The translations under genes were made by a program, and so were the position numbers. From Wolinella sp052170135 (GTDB lineage: Bacteria; Campylobacterota; Campylobacteria; Campylobacterales; Helicobacteraceae), in assembly GCA_052170135.1 (NCBI GenBank), contig JBQNBC010000002.1:124001-188000 (forward strand): a DNA stretch of 64,000 nt, read 5' to 3'. Positions 15,706 to 24,049 of this stretch are shown here, in pieces. The notes below the pieces were generated by a model, which made no database searches, was not told the DNA's origin, and worked only from the letters and a program-made list of their open reading frames with translations. Numbering within the stretch: the first letter of the stretch is position 1; every line of letters starts with the position of its first letter.

Positions 15706-16038
15706 ATGATTTTTGAGTGGTTTTTGCTTGCAAGCCTCATACTTTTTATCCTGTTTATGGTCGTGAAGACATTTTTTTACAAAAGCATCGCTCATAGAGA
15801 AGAGAAGAGTAGTGCTGTCATGAAACTAACCTTACAAGAGGCTGAGATTCTTATACGCAAGCACCAACTCCAACTCCAGCGCGCATTAGGAAATATCGAC
15901 ATACTAACAGACGAAATAACATCATTGCGCAACGAAGTAAAGCTCTTAAAACAGCGTAACTCACAATACAGAATCGAAAGCGAAAAGTACAAGAGTCGCA
16001 TCAAAGATTTAGAGCAAAAAATAGAAGCTCTCTTGTAA
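15706..16038 (+). CDS. Small membrane-anchored coiled-coil protein
   Basis: 110 residues. One N-terminal membrane helix (EWFLLASLILFILFMVV, about 4-21) is followed by a basic turn and a long heptad-like helix from about 40 to the end (LTDEITSLRNEVKLLKQRN, then RIKDLEQKIEALL). It lies 2 bases after rpiB and 24 bases before apt, the position occupied in H. pylori by HP0573 as I recall. Homologues have no defined function. It probably scaffolds or oligomerises at the cytoplasmic membrane face; that is inference from the architecture only. Confidence 0.8.
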   Translation: MIFEWFLLASLILFILFMVVKTFFYKSIAHREEKSSAVMKLTLQEAEILIRKHQLQLQRALGNIDILTDEITSLRNEVKLLKQRNSQYRIESEKYKSRIKDLEQKIEALL

Positions 16039-16062
16039 TTTCTGCATATCTAAGGAGAATTT

Positions 16063-16611
16063 ATGTTACATCTGACCAATGAGCAACAAAAATCGTTGCT
16101 CGACACTCTTCGCACGATACCAGACTTTCCCAAAAAGGGTGTACAGTTTCGCGATATTACGACGTTACTCAATGATGCCGAGGCATTTTCTTTCATTATC
16201 GATTTTTTGGCAAAGCGGTACAAGGATTCTCGCCTAAACTTTATTGCAGGCATAGAATCACGTGGCTTTATCTTTGGGGCAGCACTTGCGATAAAACTCG
16301 GTATTGGTTTTGTCCCGATTCGCAAAAAGGGAAAGCTCCCATACACAACAATAACCGAAAAATATCTGCTTGAATATGGATTTGATGAAGTAGAGATACA
16401 TATTGATGCTTTTAGAGGTATAAAAAATAGCCGTGTATTACTTGTTGATGACATCATCGCTACTGGTGGCACTGCCGAAGCAGCAGTAAAGCTAATTAAG
16501 GCGGCCAAGGGCGAGTGCGTAGAATCGTGCTTCATACTAAATCTACGCGATCTAGGCGGCGCGTATAAAATATCAAAACTCTCACAAATTTATACCGTAT
16601 TGGATATTTAG
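16063..16611 (+). CDS. apt: Adenine phosphoribosyltransferase
   Basis: 182 residues. It salvages adenine with PRPP to AMP in the cytosol. The family N-terminal segment IPDFPKKGVQFRDITTLL is present, as is the PRPP loop VLLVDDIIATGGTAEAAV (about 125-142) and GIESRGFIFGAALA in the middle. ATG at 16063 with AAGGAGAATTT upstream. Stop is 2 bases before trpB. All catalytic landmarks look intact. Confidence 0.96.
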   Translation: MLHLTNEQQKSLLDTLRTIPDFPKKGVQFRDITTLLNDAEAFSFIIDFLAKRYKDSRLNFIAGIESRGFIFGAALAIKLGIGFVPIRKKGKLPYTTITEKYLLEYGFDEVEIHIDAFRGIKNSRVLLVDDIIATGGTAEAAVKLIKAAKGECVESCFILNLRDLGGAYKISKLSQIYTVLDI

Positions 16612-16613
16612 CC

Positions 16614-17813
16614 ATGTTTATGCCAATAGCTAGCCGCTTTGACCCGGATTCTAATGGGTATTTTGGAGAGTTTGGTGGGAGATTTATCCCAGAAACACTA
16701 ATGGGCACGATTTTAGAGCTCGAACAGGCGTATAATGAAGTGCGCTTTGATCCTCAATTTTGGCGTGAGGCAGACTACTATCTGCGTGAGTATGTTGGTC
16801 GCCCAAGTCCGCTATATTTTGCTGAACGACTAAGCAAAGAACTTGGTATGAAAATCTATCTAAAGCGCGAAGATCTAAATCATACTGGTGCACATAAAAT
16901 AAATAACACAATAATCCAAGGCTTGCTCGCCAAACGTCTTGGCAAAAAGAGAATTATCGCCGAAACTGGTGCGGGACAGCATGGCGTGGCTAGCGCAACT
17001 ATCGCGGCGTTGCTTGGACTTGAGTGTGAAGTATTTATGGGAGCAAATGATATAGCAAGACAGGAGCTAAACGTCTTTCGCATGAAGCTCCTAGGTGCAA
17101 AAGTAACAAGTGTGGAATCTGGCTCAAAAACACTAAAAGACGCTATGAATGATGCAATCCGCCACTGGGTTACAAATGCACGCGATACATTCTATGTAAT
17201 CGGCACAGTGGCTGGTCCACACCCATATCCACTTATGGTGAGCGATTTTCAGAGTGTCATTAGCTTTGAAGCTAAAAAGCAGATTCTTGAAAAAGAGGAG
17301 CGGCTACCAGACTATGTCGTTGCGTGCATAGGCGGTGGAAGCAATGCAGCTGGAATCTTCTCTAGATTCCTTGATGAAGAGGGCGTGAGATGTATAGGTA
17401 TCGAGGCTGGTGGGCTTGGGATAGAAAGCGGTCACCACGGAGCTAGCCTAGCCAAAGGCAGTAAAGGAATCCTACATGGACAAAAAAGCTATCTCTTACA
17501 AGACGATGAAGGACAGATAAAAGAGGCATATTCTATTTCCGCTGGGCTTGACTACCCAGGGATTGGACCGCTACATGCTCATCTATTTGAGTGTGGAGTA
17601 GCTGAATATGACAATATCACCGATAAAGAGGCATTAGATGCATTTACATGGCTCAGTCAAAGAGAGGGAATTATTCCTGCATTTGAAAGCGCACACGCTG
17701 TAGCATATCTAAAAAAAGCGCAGGAGCGATTCCGCGATAAAATAGTAATTGTTTCACTATCTGGGCGTGGCGATAAAGATATGATACAAGCGAAGAATCT
17801 ACTTAAATTTTAA
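16614..17813 (+). CDS. trpB: Tryptophan synthase beta chain
   Basis: 399 residues, the standard TrpB1 length. It condenses indole and serine to tryptophan with pyridoxal phosphate. The PLP lysine is K95 in NHTGAHKINN; the phosphate-binding loop GGGSNAAG lies at about residue 240, and AGPHPYPLMVSDFQ and GLDYPGIGP are conserved. The active site Glu is in AETGAGQHG (about 115-123). A second ATG two codons in could also be used. There is no trpA beside it: the gene is inserted between apt and dedA, which are neighbours in H. pylori. It could use indole from a distant TrpA or salvage indole directly. Confidence 0.96.
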   Translation: MFMPIASRFDPDSNGYFGEFGGRFIPETLMGTILELEQAYNEVRFDPQFWREADYYLREYVGRPSPLYFAERLSKELGMKIYLKREDLNHTGAHKINNTIIQGLLAKRLGKKRIIAETGAGQHGVASATIAALLGLECEVFMGANDIARQELNVFRMKLLGAKVTSVESGSKTLKDAMNDAIRHWVTNARDTFYVIGTVAGPHPYPLMVSDFQSVISFEAKKQILEKEERLPDYVVACIGGGSNAAGIFSRFLDEEGVRCIGIEAGGLGIESGHHGASLAKGSKGILHGQKSYLLQDDEGQIKEAYSISAGLDYPGIGPLHAHLFECGVAEYDNITDKEALDAFTWLSQREGIIPAFESAHAVAYLKKAQERFRDKIVIVSLSGRGDKDMIQAKNLLKF

Positions 17814-17828
17814 TAGTCGGAGCTGCAC

Positions 17829-18389
17829 ATGGAAGAGTTATTTATCGGCTGGCTAAGAGAATATGGTTATATTATTTTGTTTATATGGAGCATGTTAGAG
17901 GGCGAGATAGGACTTGTAATGGCTGGCATAATGAGCCATACAGGCGATATGAATTTCTGGGTTGCGCTCATTGTGGCTGGACTTGGAGGCTTTGCTGGTG
18001 ATCAGGCCTACTTCTATATAGGGCGCTACAACAAAGGCTTTATCTATAAAAAGCTAAAAACGCAACATCGTAAGTTTGCCCTAGCACATCTTTTATTGAA
18101 AAAATATGGCTGGCCTATCATCTTTATCCAAAGGTATCTATACGGTATGCGAACCATATTACCAATGTCTATTGGTGTTACGCGATATAGCGCAAAGATG
18201 TTTGCATTTATAAATCTTATCAGTGCATTTATTTGGGCTACCATTACTATTACGCTTGCCTATATGTTTGGGGAGCAGCTTTTGGTGATTTTACACTGGG
18301 CTAAGGAACATTTCTATATTGCAATTCCTTTTGCTTTAATTCTTGGTGGTAGCATAATATGGTACTTTCACCATCATACTAAAAAATAA
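17829..18389 (+). CDS. DedA-family inner-membrane protein
   Basis: 186 residues with four or more membrane helices. The family includes undecaprenyl-phosphate/phospholipid flippase-type proteins that affect envelope homeostasis. Conserved elements seen: an N-terminal EGEIGLVMAG (family E-x-x-x-P/G region), GGFAGDQAYFYIGRY (D and GR motif, about 57-70) and the basic FIQRYLYGMRTILPMSIG (family R motif F-x-R-x-x-P-x-x-R, about 100-120). ATG at 17829 with GGAG 8 bases upstream. It lies 15 bases after trpB and 8 bases before pepA. Confidence 0.9.
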   Translation: MEELFIGWLREYGYIILFIWSMLEGEIGLVMAGIMSHTGDMNFWVALIVAGLGGFAGDQAYFYIGRYNKGFIYKKLKTQHRKFALAHLLLKKYGWPIIFIQRYLYGMRTILPMSIGVTRYSAKMFAFINLISAFIWATITITLAYMFGEQLLVILHWAKEHFYIAIPFALILGGSIIWYFHHHTKK

Positions 18390-18397
18390 GGAAAACT

Positions 18398-19846
18398 ATG
18401 AAGATTTCACTACAAGATTCTCCATTTGGAAAAATAGATGCTCAGAGTGCATTAATCTTTGTCGTAGATAAAGATTTTTCACACATTAAGGATGTAGATT
18501 CCTCGTTGTTTTCCTCGCTTGGTTTTGATGGCAAGGACAGTGATATACTATTTTTACCAGAGCAAAAGTGCCTATATTACGCGCTCAGTAAACTCGATGC
18601 AGATTCTTTACGCGAGGCGAGCGCAAAGGCTATAAGAATAGTCAAAAAATATCCATTCAAATCGCTAAAAGTTTTAGCGCCAAGTCGCGATTCTAGGCTA
18701 CTTGATGCGCTTATTGCTGGCTTTTTACTAGGCGATTACACTTTTGACACATACAAAAACAAAAAGAGCGAAAGCAAACTTGAAAAAATCCTAATCGCCA
18801 AAGAAACCAGCAATAGATCACAGATTGAACCAAAGTCGTTTAAGACCATTTTGGCGCGTCAAAGTAGCATTTCTAAGGCTGTCAATTTCACTCGCGAACT
18901 AGTCAATACCCCTCCAGATGACGCTACGCCAAAAAAACTAGCAAAAATAGCAGAAAAAATAGCAAAGGAACAGAATCTAACTTGCAAAATACACGACGAA
19001 AAATATCTAGAAAAAGAGGGAATGGGCGCATTTATTGCTGTTTCACGCGCCAGCAACCATCCACCACGCTTAATTCATCTATCAAACAAACCAAAGAATC
19101 CAAAGCTAAGAATTGCACTTATTGGTAAAGGTCTAACATATGACAGTGGTGGATTAAGTCTAAAACCCGCTGATTTTATGGTAACAATGAAAGCTGATAA
19201 AGGCGGTGGTTGCGCAGTTTTAGGGATTTTACAAGCAGCAAGCGAGCTTGGGATTGAGATCGAGCTTCATGGCATCATTGGCGCAACAGAAAATATGATC
19301 GGTGGCAACGCATACAAGCCAGATGATATCCTGCGCGCCAAAAATGGAAAAACCATTGAAGTACGAAATACAGATGCCGAGGGACGACTCGTACTAGCTG
19401 ACTGCCTTTGCTACGCACAGGAGCTAAAACCAGACTATATAATCGACCTAGCAACCCTTACTGGCGCATGCGTCGTAGGATTAGGCGAGTACACGTCTGG
19501 AGTACTAGGGCATAATCGTGCACTTAAGCAACGTTTCCTTGAATGCGCAAATAAAAGTGGGGAGCTAGTCGCGGATCTACCGTTTAATCGCCACCTAAAA
19601 GAGCTAATCAAATCAAAAGTAGCTGATGTATGCAATGTATCAGGCACGCGATATGGTGGCTCTATTACAGCTGGGCTATTTCTCTCTGAATTCATAGAAG
19701 AATCCTATCATGACAAGTGGCTACATCTAGATATAGCAGGTCCGGCCTATGTTGAAAAAGAGTGGGATGTCAATCCGCATGGTGCAAGTGGTGCAGGCGT
19801 GCGCATGGTGATTGAATTTTTAGAATCGCTCGCACAGGAGGCATAA
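18398..19846 (+). CDS. pepA: Leucyl (cytosol) aminopeptidase
   Basis: 482 residues, M17 family. It removes N-terminal residues from peptides using two metal ions. The M17 metal site is clear: IGKGLTYDSGGLSLKP (Lys and Asp, about 245-260), then MKADKGGG, and the signature NTDAEGRLVLADCL (about 328-341) with the catalytic Arg. The family C-terminus has HLDIAGPAYVEKEWD. The N-terminal macrodomain-like part (1-160) is less conserved, as usual. ATG with AAGGAAAACT upstream. Its stop directly precedes the ATG of ychF. Confidence 0.96.
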   Translation: MKISLQDSPFGKIDAQSALIFVVDKDFSHIKDVDSSLFSSLGFDGKDSDILFLPEQKCLYYALSKLDADSLREASAKAIRIVKKYPFKSLKVLAPSRDSRLLDALIAGFLLGDYTFDTYKNKKSESKLEKILIAKETSNRSQIEPKSFKTILARQSSISKAVNFTRELVNTPPDDATPKKLAKIAEKIAKEQNLTCKIHDEKYLEKEGMGAFIAVSRASNHPPRLIHLSNKPKNPKLRIALIGKGLTYDSGGLSLKPADFMVTMKADKGGGCAVLGILQAASELGIEIELHGIIGATENMIGGNAYKPDDILRAKNGKTIEVRNTDAEGRLVLADCLCYAQELKPDYIIDLATLTGACVVGLGEYTSGVLGHNRALKQRFLECANKSGELVADLPFNRHLKELIKSKVADVCNVSGTRYGGSITAGLFLSEFIEESYHDKWLHLDIAGPAYVEKEWDVNPHGASGAGVRMVIEFLESLAQEA

Positions 19847-20947
19847 ATGGCACTAAGCATAGGAATCGTCGGACTTCCAAATGTCGGCAAATCTACAACC
19901 TTTAACGCGCTTACAAAAGCACAAAACGCTGAAGCAGCCAACTATCCATTCTGCACTATTGAGCCAAACAAGGCCATTGTTGCTGTGCCTGATTCTCGTC
20001 TTGATGAGCTGGCAAAAATAGTCAATCCACAGAAAATACAATATTCTGTCGTGGAGTTTGTTGATATTGCTGGGCTTGTAAAAGGCGCTAGCAAAGGCGA
20101 AGGTCTTGGAAACCAATTCCTTGCAAATATCAAAGAGACTGAGGCTATTTTACACATTGTACGTTGCTTTGATGATGGGAATATTACTCACGTAGAGGGT
20201 AGCATCGATCCTTTACGTGATATTGAAATCATCGAGACTGAGCTACTTTTGGCAGATATGCAGACATTAGAGAAAAGAATCGAACGCTTAGAGCGAATGG
20301 CAAAGGCCGACAAAGATGCGAAAGCCACGCTTGAAATCGCACAATCTCTAATGCTACACATACAATCTGGCAATTCAGTGAGAATTTTTGCTAAAAAGGA
20401 TAGTGAAGAGTTTAAAGAACTCAATCGCGAACTTCGATTCCTTACCAACAAAGAGATAATTTATGGTGCAAACGTTGATGAAAATGGACTTAGCGAGGAT
20501 AATTCACACGTCATTGCCGTTCGTAAACACGCTGAAAAAAATGGCTGCGAAGTGATAAAACTGTGTGCCAAAATCGAAGAAGAGATGGTCGCGCTTGAAC
20601 CCGATGAAAAACAAGAATTTTTAGAATCACTTGGCGTAGAAGAATCCGGACTTGATCAGATAATCCGCAAAGGCTTTGAAAAGCTTGGACTCATAAGCTA
20701 CTTCACAGCAGGAATCAAAGAGGTACGCGCATGGACAATAAAGAATGGCTACACGGCACCACAAGCTGCAAGCGTAATACACAAGGACTTTGAGCGAGGA
20801 TTTATACGTGCAGAGACTATTGCCTATGAAGACTTTGTCAAATATGGTGGCGAAGCAAAAGCAAAAGAAGCTGGCACACTTCGGGTAGAGGGCAAAGAGT
20901 ACATCGTCAAAGATGGTGATGTAATGCACTTTAGATTTAATGTCTAA
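19847..20947 (+). CDS. ychF: Redox-regulated ATPase YchF (Obg-like)
   Basis: 366 residues, the family length. YchF is a ribosome-associated P-loop NTPase that hydrolyses ATP. G1 is GLPNVGKSTTFNAL (8-21), the Obg-type loop VEFVDIAGLVKGASKGEGLGNQ follows at about 66, and the NKEIIYGANVDE region stands where G4 (NxxE instead of NKxD) is found. A coiled coil spans about 125-190 and a TGS domain covers about 280-366 (AGIKEVRAWTIKNGYTAPQAA). Start ATG is one base after the pepA stop; the end overlaps the radical SAM gene by 8 bases. Confidence 0.96.
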   Translation: MALSIGIVGLPNVGKSTTFNALTKAQNAEAANYPFCTIEPNKAIVAVPDSRLDELAKIVNPQKIQYSVVEFVDIAGLVKGASKGEGLGNQFLANIKETEAILHIVRCFDDGNITHVEGSIDPLRDIEIIETELLLADMQTLEKRIERLERMAKADKDAKATLEIAQSLMLHIQSGNSVRIFAKKDSEEFKELNRELRFLTNKEIIYGANVDENGLSEDNSHVIAVRKHAEKNGCEVIKLCAKIEEEMVALEPDEKQEFLESLGVEESGLDQIIRKGFEKLGLISYFTAGIKEVRAWTIKNGYTAPQAASVIHKDFERGFIRAETIAYEDFVKYGGEAKAKEAGTLRVEGKEYIVKDGDVMHFRFNV

Positions 20948-21842
20948 GGCTTTTTACAAAATTCACATAGAACTTAGCGACTTCTGTGGGCTTGCATGTA
21001 GCTTCTGCACCCCGGCTAAGAATCGTCGCGAGCCTATGCCATTGCCACTCTTTCAGCACACCTTAAGAGAGTGCGCACCACACACTGACATAGTCGCGCT
21101 ACATCTACTTGGCGACCCGCTCACGATTCCAAATCTCTCTGAATACCTTGACTTGATTTTAAAATATAACTTAAAAGCAGAAATTACTACATCTGGTTTC
21201 TACCTTGGTGAGACAGAGAGAAAGATACTTCTACACCAAGCAATACATCAAATCAATTTTTCACTAACAAGCTACTTTGATAACAAAAAGCGCCTAAGTC
21301 TAGAACACTACTGGTCGCAAATCACAGCATTTATAGAAGCTAGACGCAAAAACATCAAAGCGAAGAATCAAGAATCAAATGCCATGCAAAAAATGCGCAA
21401 AGAGCCCGATTCCTGTAGTTTTGTCAATCTGCGTATTTGGAATTTAGAGCAAGATTCTAGGCAAACAGAGATGCTTTTACTACTGGAGAATTATTTTGAA
21501 ACGAGAATCAACCAGCAAAAAAAACGTCAACGTTTAGAATCTCATGTGATTTTAGATATCGATTCTCTCTTTAGTTGGCGTGATTCCACACCACATGTAA
21601 ATGGATTTTGCATGGCACTAAAAAGTCATGCAGGAATCCTCTCAGATGGCACAATAGTCCCATGCTGTCTAGATACCAAAGGAGATCTCGCGCTAGGAAA
21701 TATCAAAGATGGGCTAGCTACCGCACTCGCCTCACCGCGCGCCAAACGCATAAAAGCAGGCTTTGAGCAGGGAATTTGCATAGAGCCTTTTTGCCAATAT
21801 TGCGGCTATATAAAACGTTTTGAAAAGCAAAATAAATTATAA
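20940..21842 (+). CDS. Radical SAM protein with SPASM-type C-terminus
   Basis: 300 residues. The iron-sulfur motif is FCGLACSFCTPAKN (C-x3-C-x2-C, about 15-28), which binds the 4Fe-4S cluster and S-adenosylmethionine. A C-terminal Cys set, IVPCCLDTKGD and CIEPFCQYCGY, fits a SPASM/Twitch auxiliary cluster. The family handles peptide or tRNA/metabolite modification; the substrate here is unknown. The order ychF then this gene is that of H. pylori HP0569/HP0568 as I recall. It overlaps ychF by 8 bases, so it is co-translated. A charged insert at about 135-165 (KAKNQESNAMQKMRKEPD) looks like a variable loop. Confidence 0.88.
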   Translation: MSKAFYKIHIELSDFCGLACSFCTPAKNRREPMPLPLFQHTLRECAPHTDIVALHLLGDPLTIPNLSEYLDLILKYNLKAEITTSGFYLGETERKILLHQAIHQINFSLTSYFDNKKRLSLEHYWSQITAFIEARRKNIKAKNQESNAMQKMRKEPDSCSFVNLRIWNLEQDSRQTEMLLLLENYFETRINQQKKRQRLESHVILDIDSLFSWRDSTPHVNGFCMALKSHAGILSDGTIVPCCLDTKGDLALGNIKDGLATALASPRAKRIKAGFEQGICIEPFCQYCGYIKRFEKQNKL

Positions 21843-21869
21843 TTTTTGATAAAAAATTGAGGGATTCTT

Positions 21870-22154
21870 ATGAGCTTTTGGCGTGTTTTGCGCTTTGTGT
21901 TTCTGCCTTTTATTATTTATGTGTCGTGGCTTTTCCTAGGCGGCAAGCACCAAGAGGCAAGCGCGCTAGCACTTGTTGTATTTGTAATCTCAATCGCAAA
22001 TCCGCTAAACACGCTCAAAACAAAGCGCGATGAGAAGTTAGATAGCAAATTTCAACATAATAAAAAGAGAATCAACGACATAGAAAAAGAGCGCATAAAG
22101 CACCATGTCGAACAAGAGAAAAAGCGCGTAATCGAGGAGTTAAAGCAGCGATAG
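21870..22154 (+). CDS. Small membrane protein with charged helical tail
   Basis: 94 residues. Two membrane helices (about 4-24 and 30-47, WRVLRFVFLPFIIYVSWLFL and SALALVVFVISIAN) are followed by a highly charged helix to the end (KTKRDEKLDSKF through VIEELKQR). It starts 28 bases after the radical SAM gene; GAGGGATTCTT precedes the ATG. I do not recognise a family. Likely the last gene of the plus-strand run, inserted in the inner membrane with a cytoplasmic tail. Confidence 0.65.
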   Translation: MSFWRVLRFVFLPFIIYVSWLFLGGKHQEASALALVVFVISIANPLNTLKTKRDEKLDSKFQHNKKRINDIEKERIKHHVEQEKKRVIEELKQR

Positions 22155-22299
22155 TCTAGCTTTAAGAGATAAAAAAACCGCAACAAGAATCCAACACACA
22201 CATTAAAGTATATGCAATGTGCGCATTTTTGGCTTACCCTACTCTATCACACAAACCAAAGGGCAAGAAAGAGAATCAAATCTATAATCAAAGCTGGCA

Positions 22300-22344
22300 A
22301 AAACAGATACATAGCTACAAAACAATGCGCTACGCATCTGTTTT
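22300..22344 (+). terminator. Possible terminator of the plus-strand run
   Basis: AAAACAGAT (22300-22308) pairs with ATCTGTTTT (22336-22344) across a long 27-base loop, followed by TTTAAG. It overlaps the stop codon of the convergent phosphatase gene. The long loop makes this uncertain. Confidence 0.3.
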
Positions 22345-22799
22345 TAAGCCTTTAGGATTCCTTTTTCAGCAAATAGCCCCATAACGCCTCGCTCAATCAT
22401 TTCAAATACCTTTAAAAAACCATCGCCATCGTGATAGTGATACGGGTCTGGCACATCAGCGCCATCTAGCCCAAAATCGCCAAGAAGAGCTAGCTTTTCA
22501 CGCGGAAAGTTGCGTGCTAGGTCGCTTAGATTTTGTTTGTCCATAGCTACTAACAGGTCAAACTCGTCTATATCTGAGGCATTTACCTGTCGTGATCGAA
22601 GTGCTGAGATATCAATTCCGTGGTGCTTTGCAACATTTATAGAGCCATCACATGGGGCTTCTCCAGCATGCCAGCCACTAGTCCCAGCAGAATCAACCCT
22701 AAGGAAAAGTCCATTTTCACTTACGATTCTTCTAGCTACCCCCTCTGCTAGCGGAGAGCGACAGATATTTCCTAGGCATACAAATAATATTGATTTCAT
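22344..22799 (-). CDS. Low-molecular-weight protein-tyrosine phosphatase
   Basis: 151 residues. The catalytic loop VCLGNICRSPLAEG gives nucleophile C8 and R14 of the C-x5-R signature, and VPDPYHYHDGDGF carries the general-acid Asp. The family removes phosphate from tyrosine in proteins; some members act as arsenate reductases, but that requires extra Cys pairs that are not evident. The gene stands alone, convergent to the preceding run and divergent from the metallophosphoesterase. Confidence 0.93.
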   Translation of the reverse strand: MKSILFVCLGNICRSPLAEGVARRIVSENGLFLRVDSAGTSGWHAGEAPCDGSINVAKHHGIDISALRSRQVNASDIDEFDLLVAMDKQNLSDLARNFPREKLALLGDFGLDGADVPDPYHYHDGDGFLKVFEMIERGVMGLFAEKGILKA

Positions 22800-22848
22800 A
22801 GTTTCTCTTTCTCAAGGATAAAATAGCGAAATTCAAAAAGGTGTACCA

Positions 22849-23967
22849 ATGCTTATTTTTCCAATTGCGCTTTTTAGCATATTTTCACTTATCCACTACC
22901 TAGCATATCACCTGTTTGTGCGTATATTTTTGCGCACATCACGCGCTAGATTCTTGCTTAAGAGTACGCTAATACTAAACCTTGCTTGCCTCCTTGGCTA
23001 CATATTTTCGCGCTACTTCATTACTATCCCACAGCCACTATATTTTCTCTTCTCGCTATCGCTTGGAATGGGATTTGCGCTACTTTTGACGCTTATTTTT
23101 TACGCACTTACCGCACCAATTCTACTATTGCCGATGAAAAACAAAAGACGAGAAGCTATACGAAAAATGCTCGGCTATACAGGCGGATTCTCATTGCTTG
23201 GCTATGGAAGTGCTGGAATATTCGAAGCATCATTAGAACCAAGAATCGTAAAAGTCCCTATGGCGCTACCCAGACTAAAGCACGACTTTCGCGCAGTACA
23301 GCTAAGCGATATCCACATTGGAGGGCTAATAGAAGAGAGCTATATGAGAGATCTAGTAGAGCGGGTAAATACTCTAAAAGCGGACATGGTGTTTCTAACT
23401 GGAGACATCACAGATACAAAAATAGAGAATATCAAAAAAGCAGTGGCGTATCTTGGTGAGCTTAAAACAACAATGGGAATCTACTTTGTGAGTGGCAATC
23501 ATGAATTTTTCCACGGTATAGGCGATACCATAAAATATCTAAGAGAGCTAGGAATCACGGTGCTAGAGAATGAATCGCAAACAATAGAAGGGATTGTAAA
23601 TATCGCTGGTGTGCATGATATTTTTGGGAGGCGACTTGGCGTTTTTGAGCCAGACTTGCCAAAAGCACTAAAGTATACAGATAAGAATCTACCTACGATT
23701 CTCCTCGCTCATCAGCCTAAATTCGTCCCTGAGGTCATTGACAAGCCTGTTGATTTAATACTTGCTGGACATACGCACGGAGGACAGATTGCGCCTTTTA
23801 ATCTCCTTGTAAAACTCGATCAAAAGTATATATGTGGGCTTTATGAAATCACACCAAGCATGCGACTTTATGTAAATCCCGGCACTGGCTTTTGGGGACC
23901 GCCGATGAGATTCTTATCTAGAGCTGAAATTACGCTATTTGATTTTAAAGCAGAATTTAAAGCATAG
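22849..23967 (+). CDS. Membrane-anchored metallophosphoesterase (YaeI/YkuE-like)
   Basis: 372 residues. The first 110 residues hold three or four membrane helices and a basic loop (MKNKRREAIRKM). From about 135 a calcineurin-type phosphoesterase follows: LSDIHIGGL (D-x-H, metal 1), LTGDITDT (GD-x-x-D), VSGNHEFFHG (GNH[E/D]), then LLAHQPK and LAGHTHGGQIAPF (GHxH). All metal ligands look intact, so it should be an active phosphodiesterase; substrates in relatives include lipid headgroups such as UDP-diacylglucosamine. AAAAGGTGTACCA precedes the ATG at 22849. Confidence 0.9.
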   Translation: MLIFPIALFSIFSLIHYLAYHLFVRIFLRTSRARFLLKSTLILNLACLLGYIFSRYFITIPQPLYFLFSLSLGMGFALLLTLIFYALTAPILLLPMKNKRREAIRKMLGYTGGFSLLGYGSAGIFEASLEPRIVKVPMALPRLKHDFRAVQLSDIHIGGLIEESYMRDLVERVNTLKADMVFLTGDITDTKIENIKKAVAYLGELKTTMGIYFVSGNHEFFHGIGDTIKYLRELGITVLENESQTIEGIVNIAGVHDIFGRRLGVFEPDLPKALKYTDKNLPTILLAHQPKFVPEVIDKPVDLILAGHTHGGQIAPFNLLVKLDQKYICGLYEITPSMRLYVNPGTGFWGPPMRFLSRAEITLFDFKAEFKA

Positions 23968-24006
23968 ATTCCATTCAGCTTATATATAGTTTTGCTAAAT
24001 ATTTGA

Positions 24007-24012
24007 TATGAT
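24007..24012 (+). promoter_or_regulatory. Possible -10 element before the homopolymer tract
   Basis: TATGAT, 38 bases upstream of the likely ATG at 24050, would place the A9/G9 tract in the 5' untranslated region. No clear -35, as is common in this group. Confidence 0.4.
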
Positions 24013-24026
24013 GGATTTAACATAGC

Positions 24027-24044
24027 AAAAAAAAAGGGGGGGGG
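24027..24044 (+). repeat. Poly-A9/poly-G9 homopolymer tract (candidate contingency tract)
   Basis: Nine A (24027-24035) are followed directly by nine G (24036-24044), then TGCAC and ATG at 24050. It is the only G or C run longer than six in the window. Tracts like this change length by slipped-strand mispairing in Campylobacter and Helicobacter. A TAG at 24023-24025 stops the frame before it, so the tract lies in the leader and supplies the G-rich Shine-Dalgarno region rather than lying inside the coding frame. Confidence 0.85.
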
Positions 24045-24049
24045 TGCAC

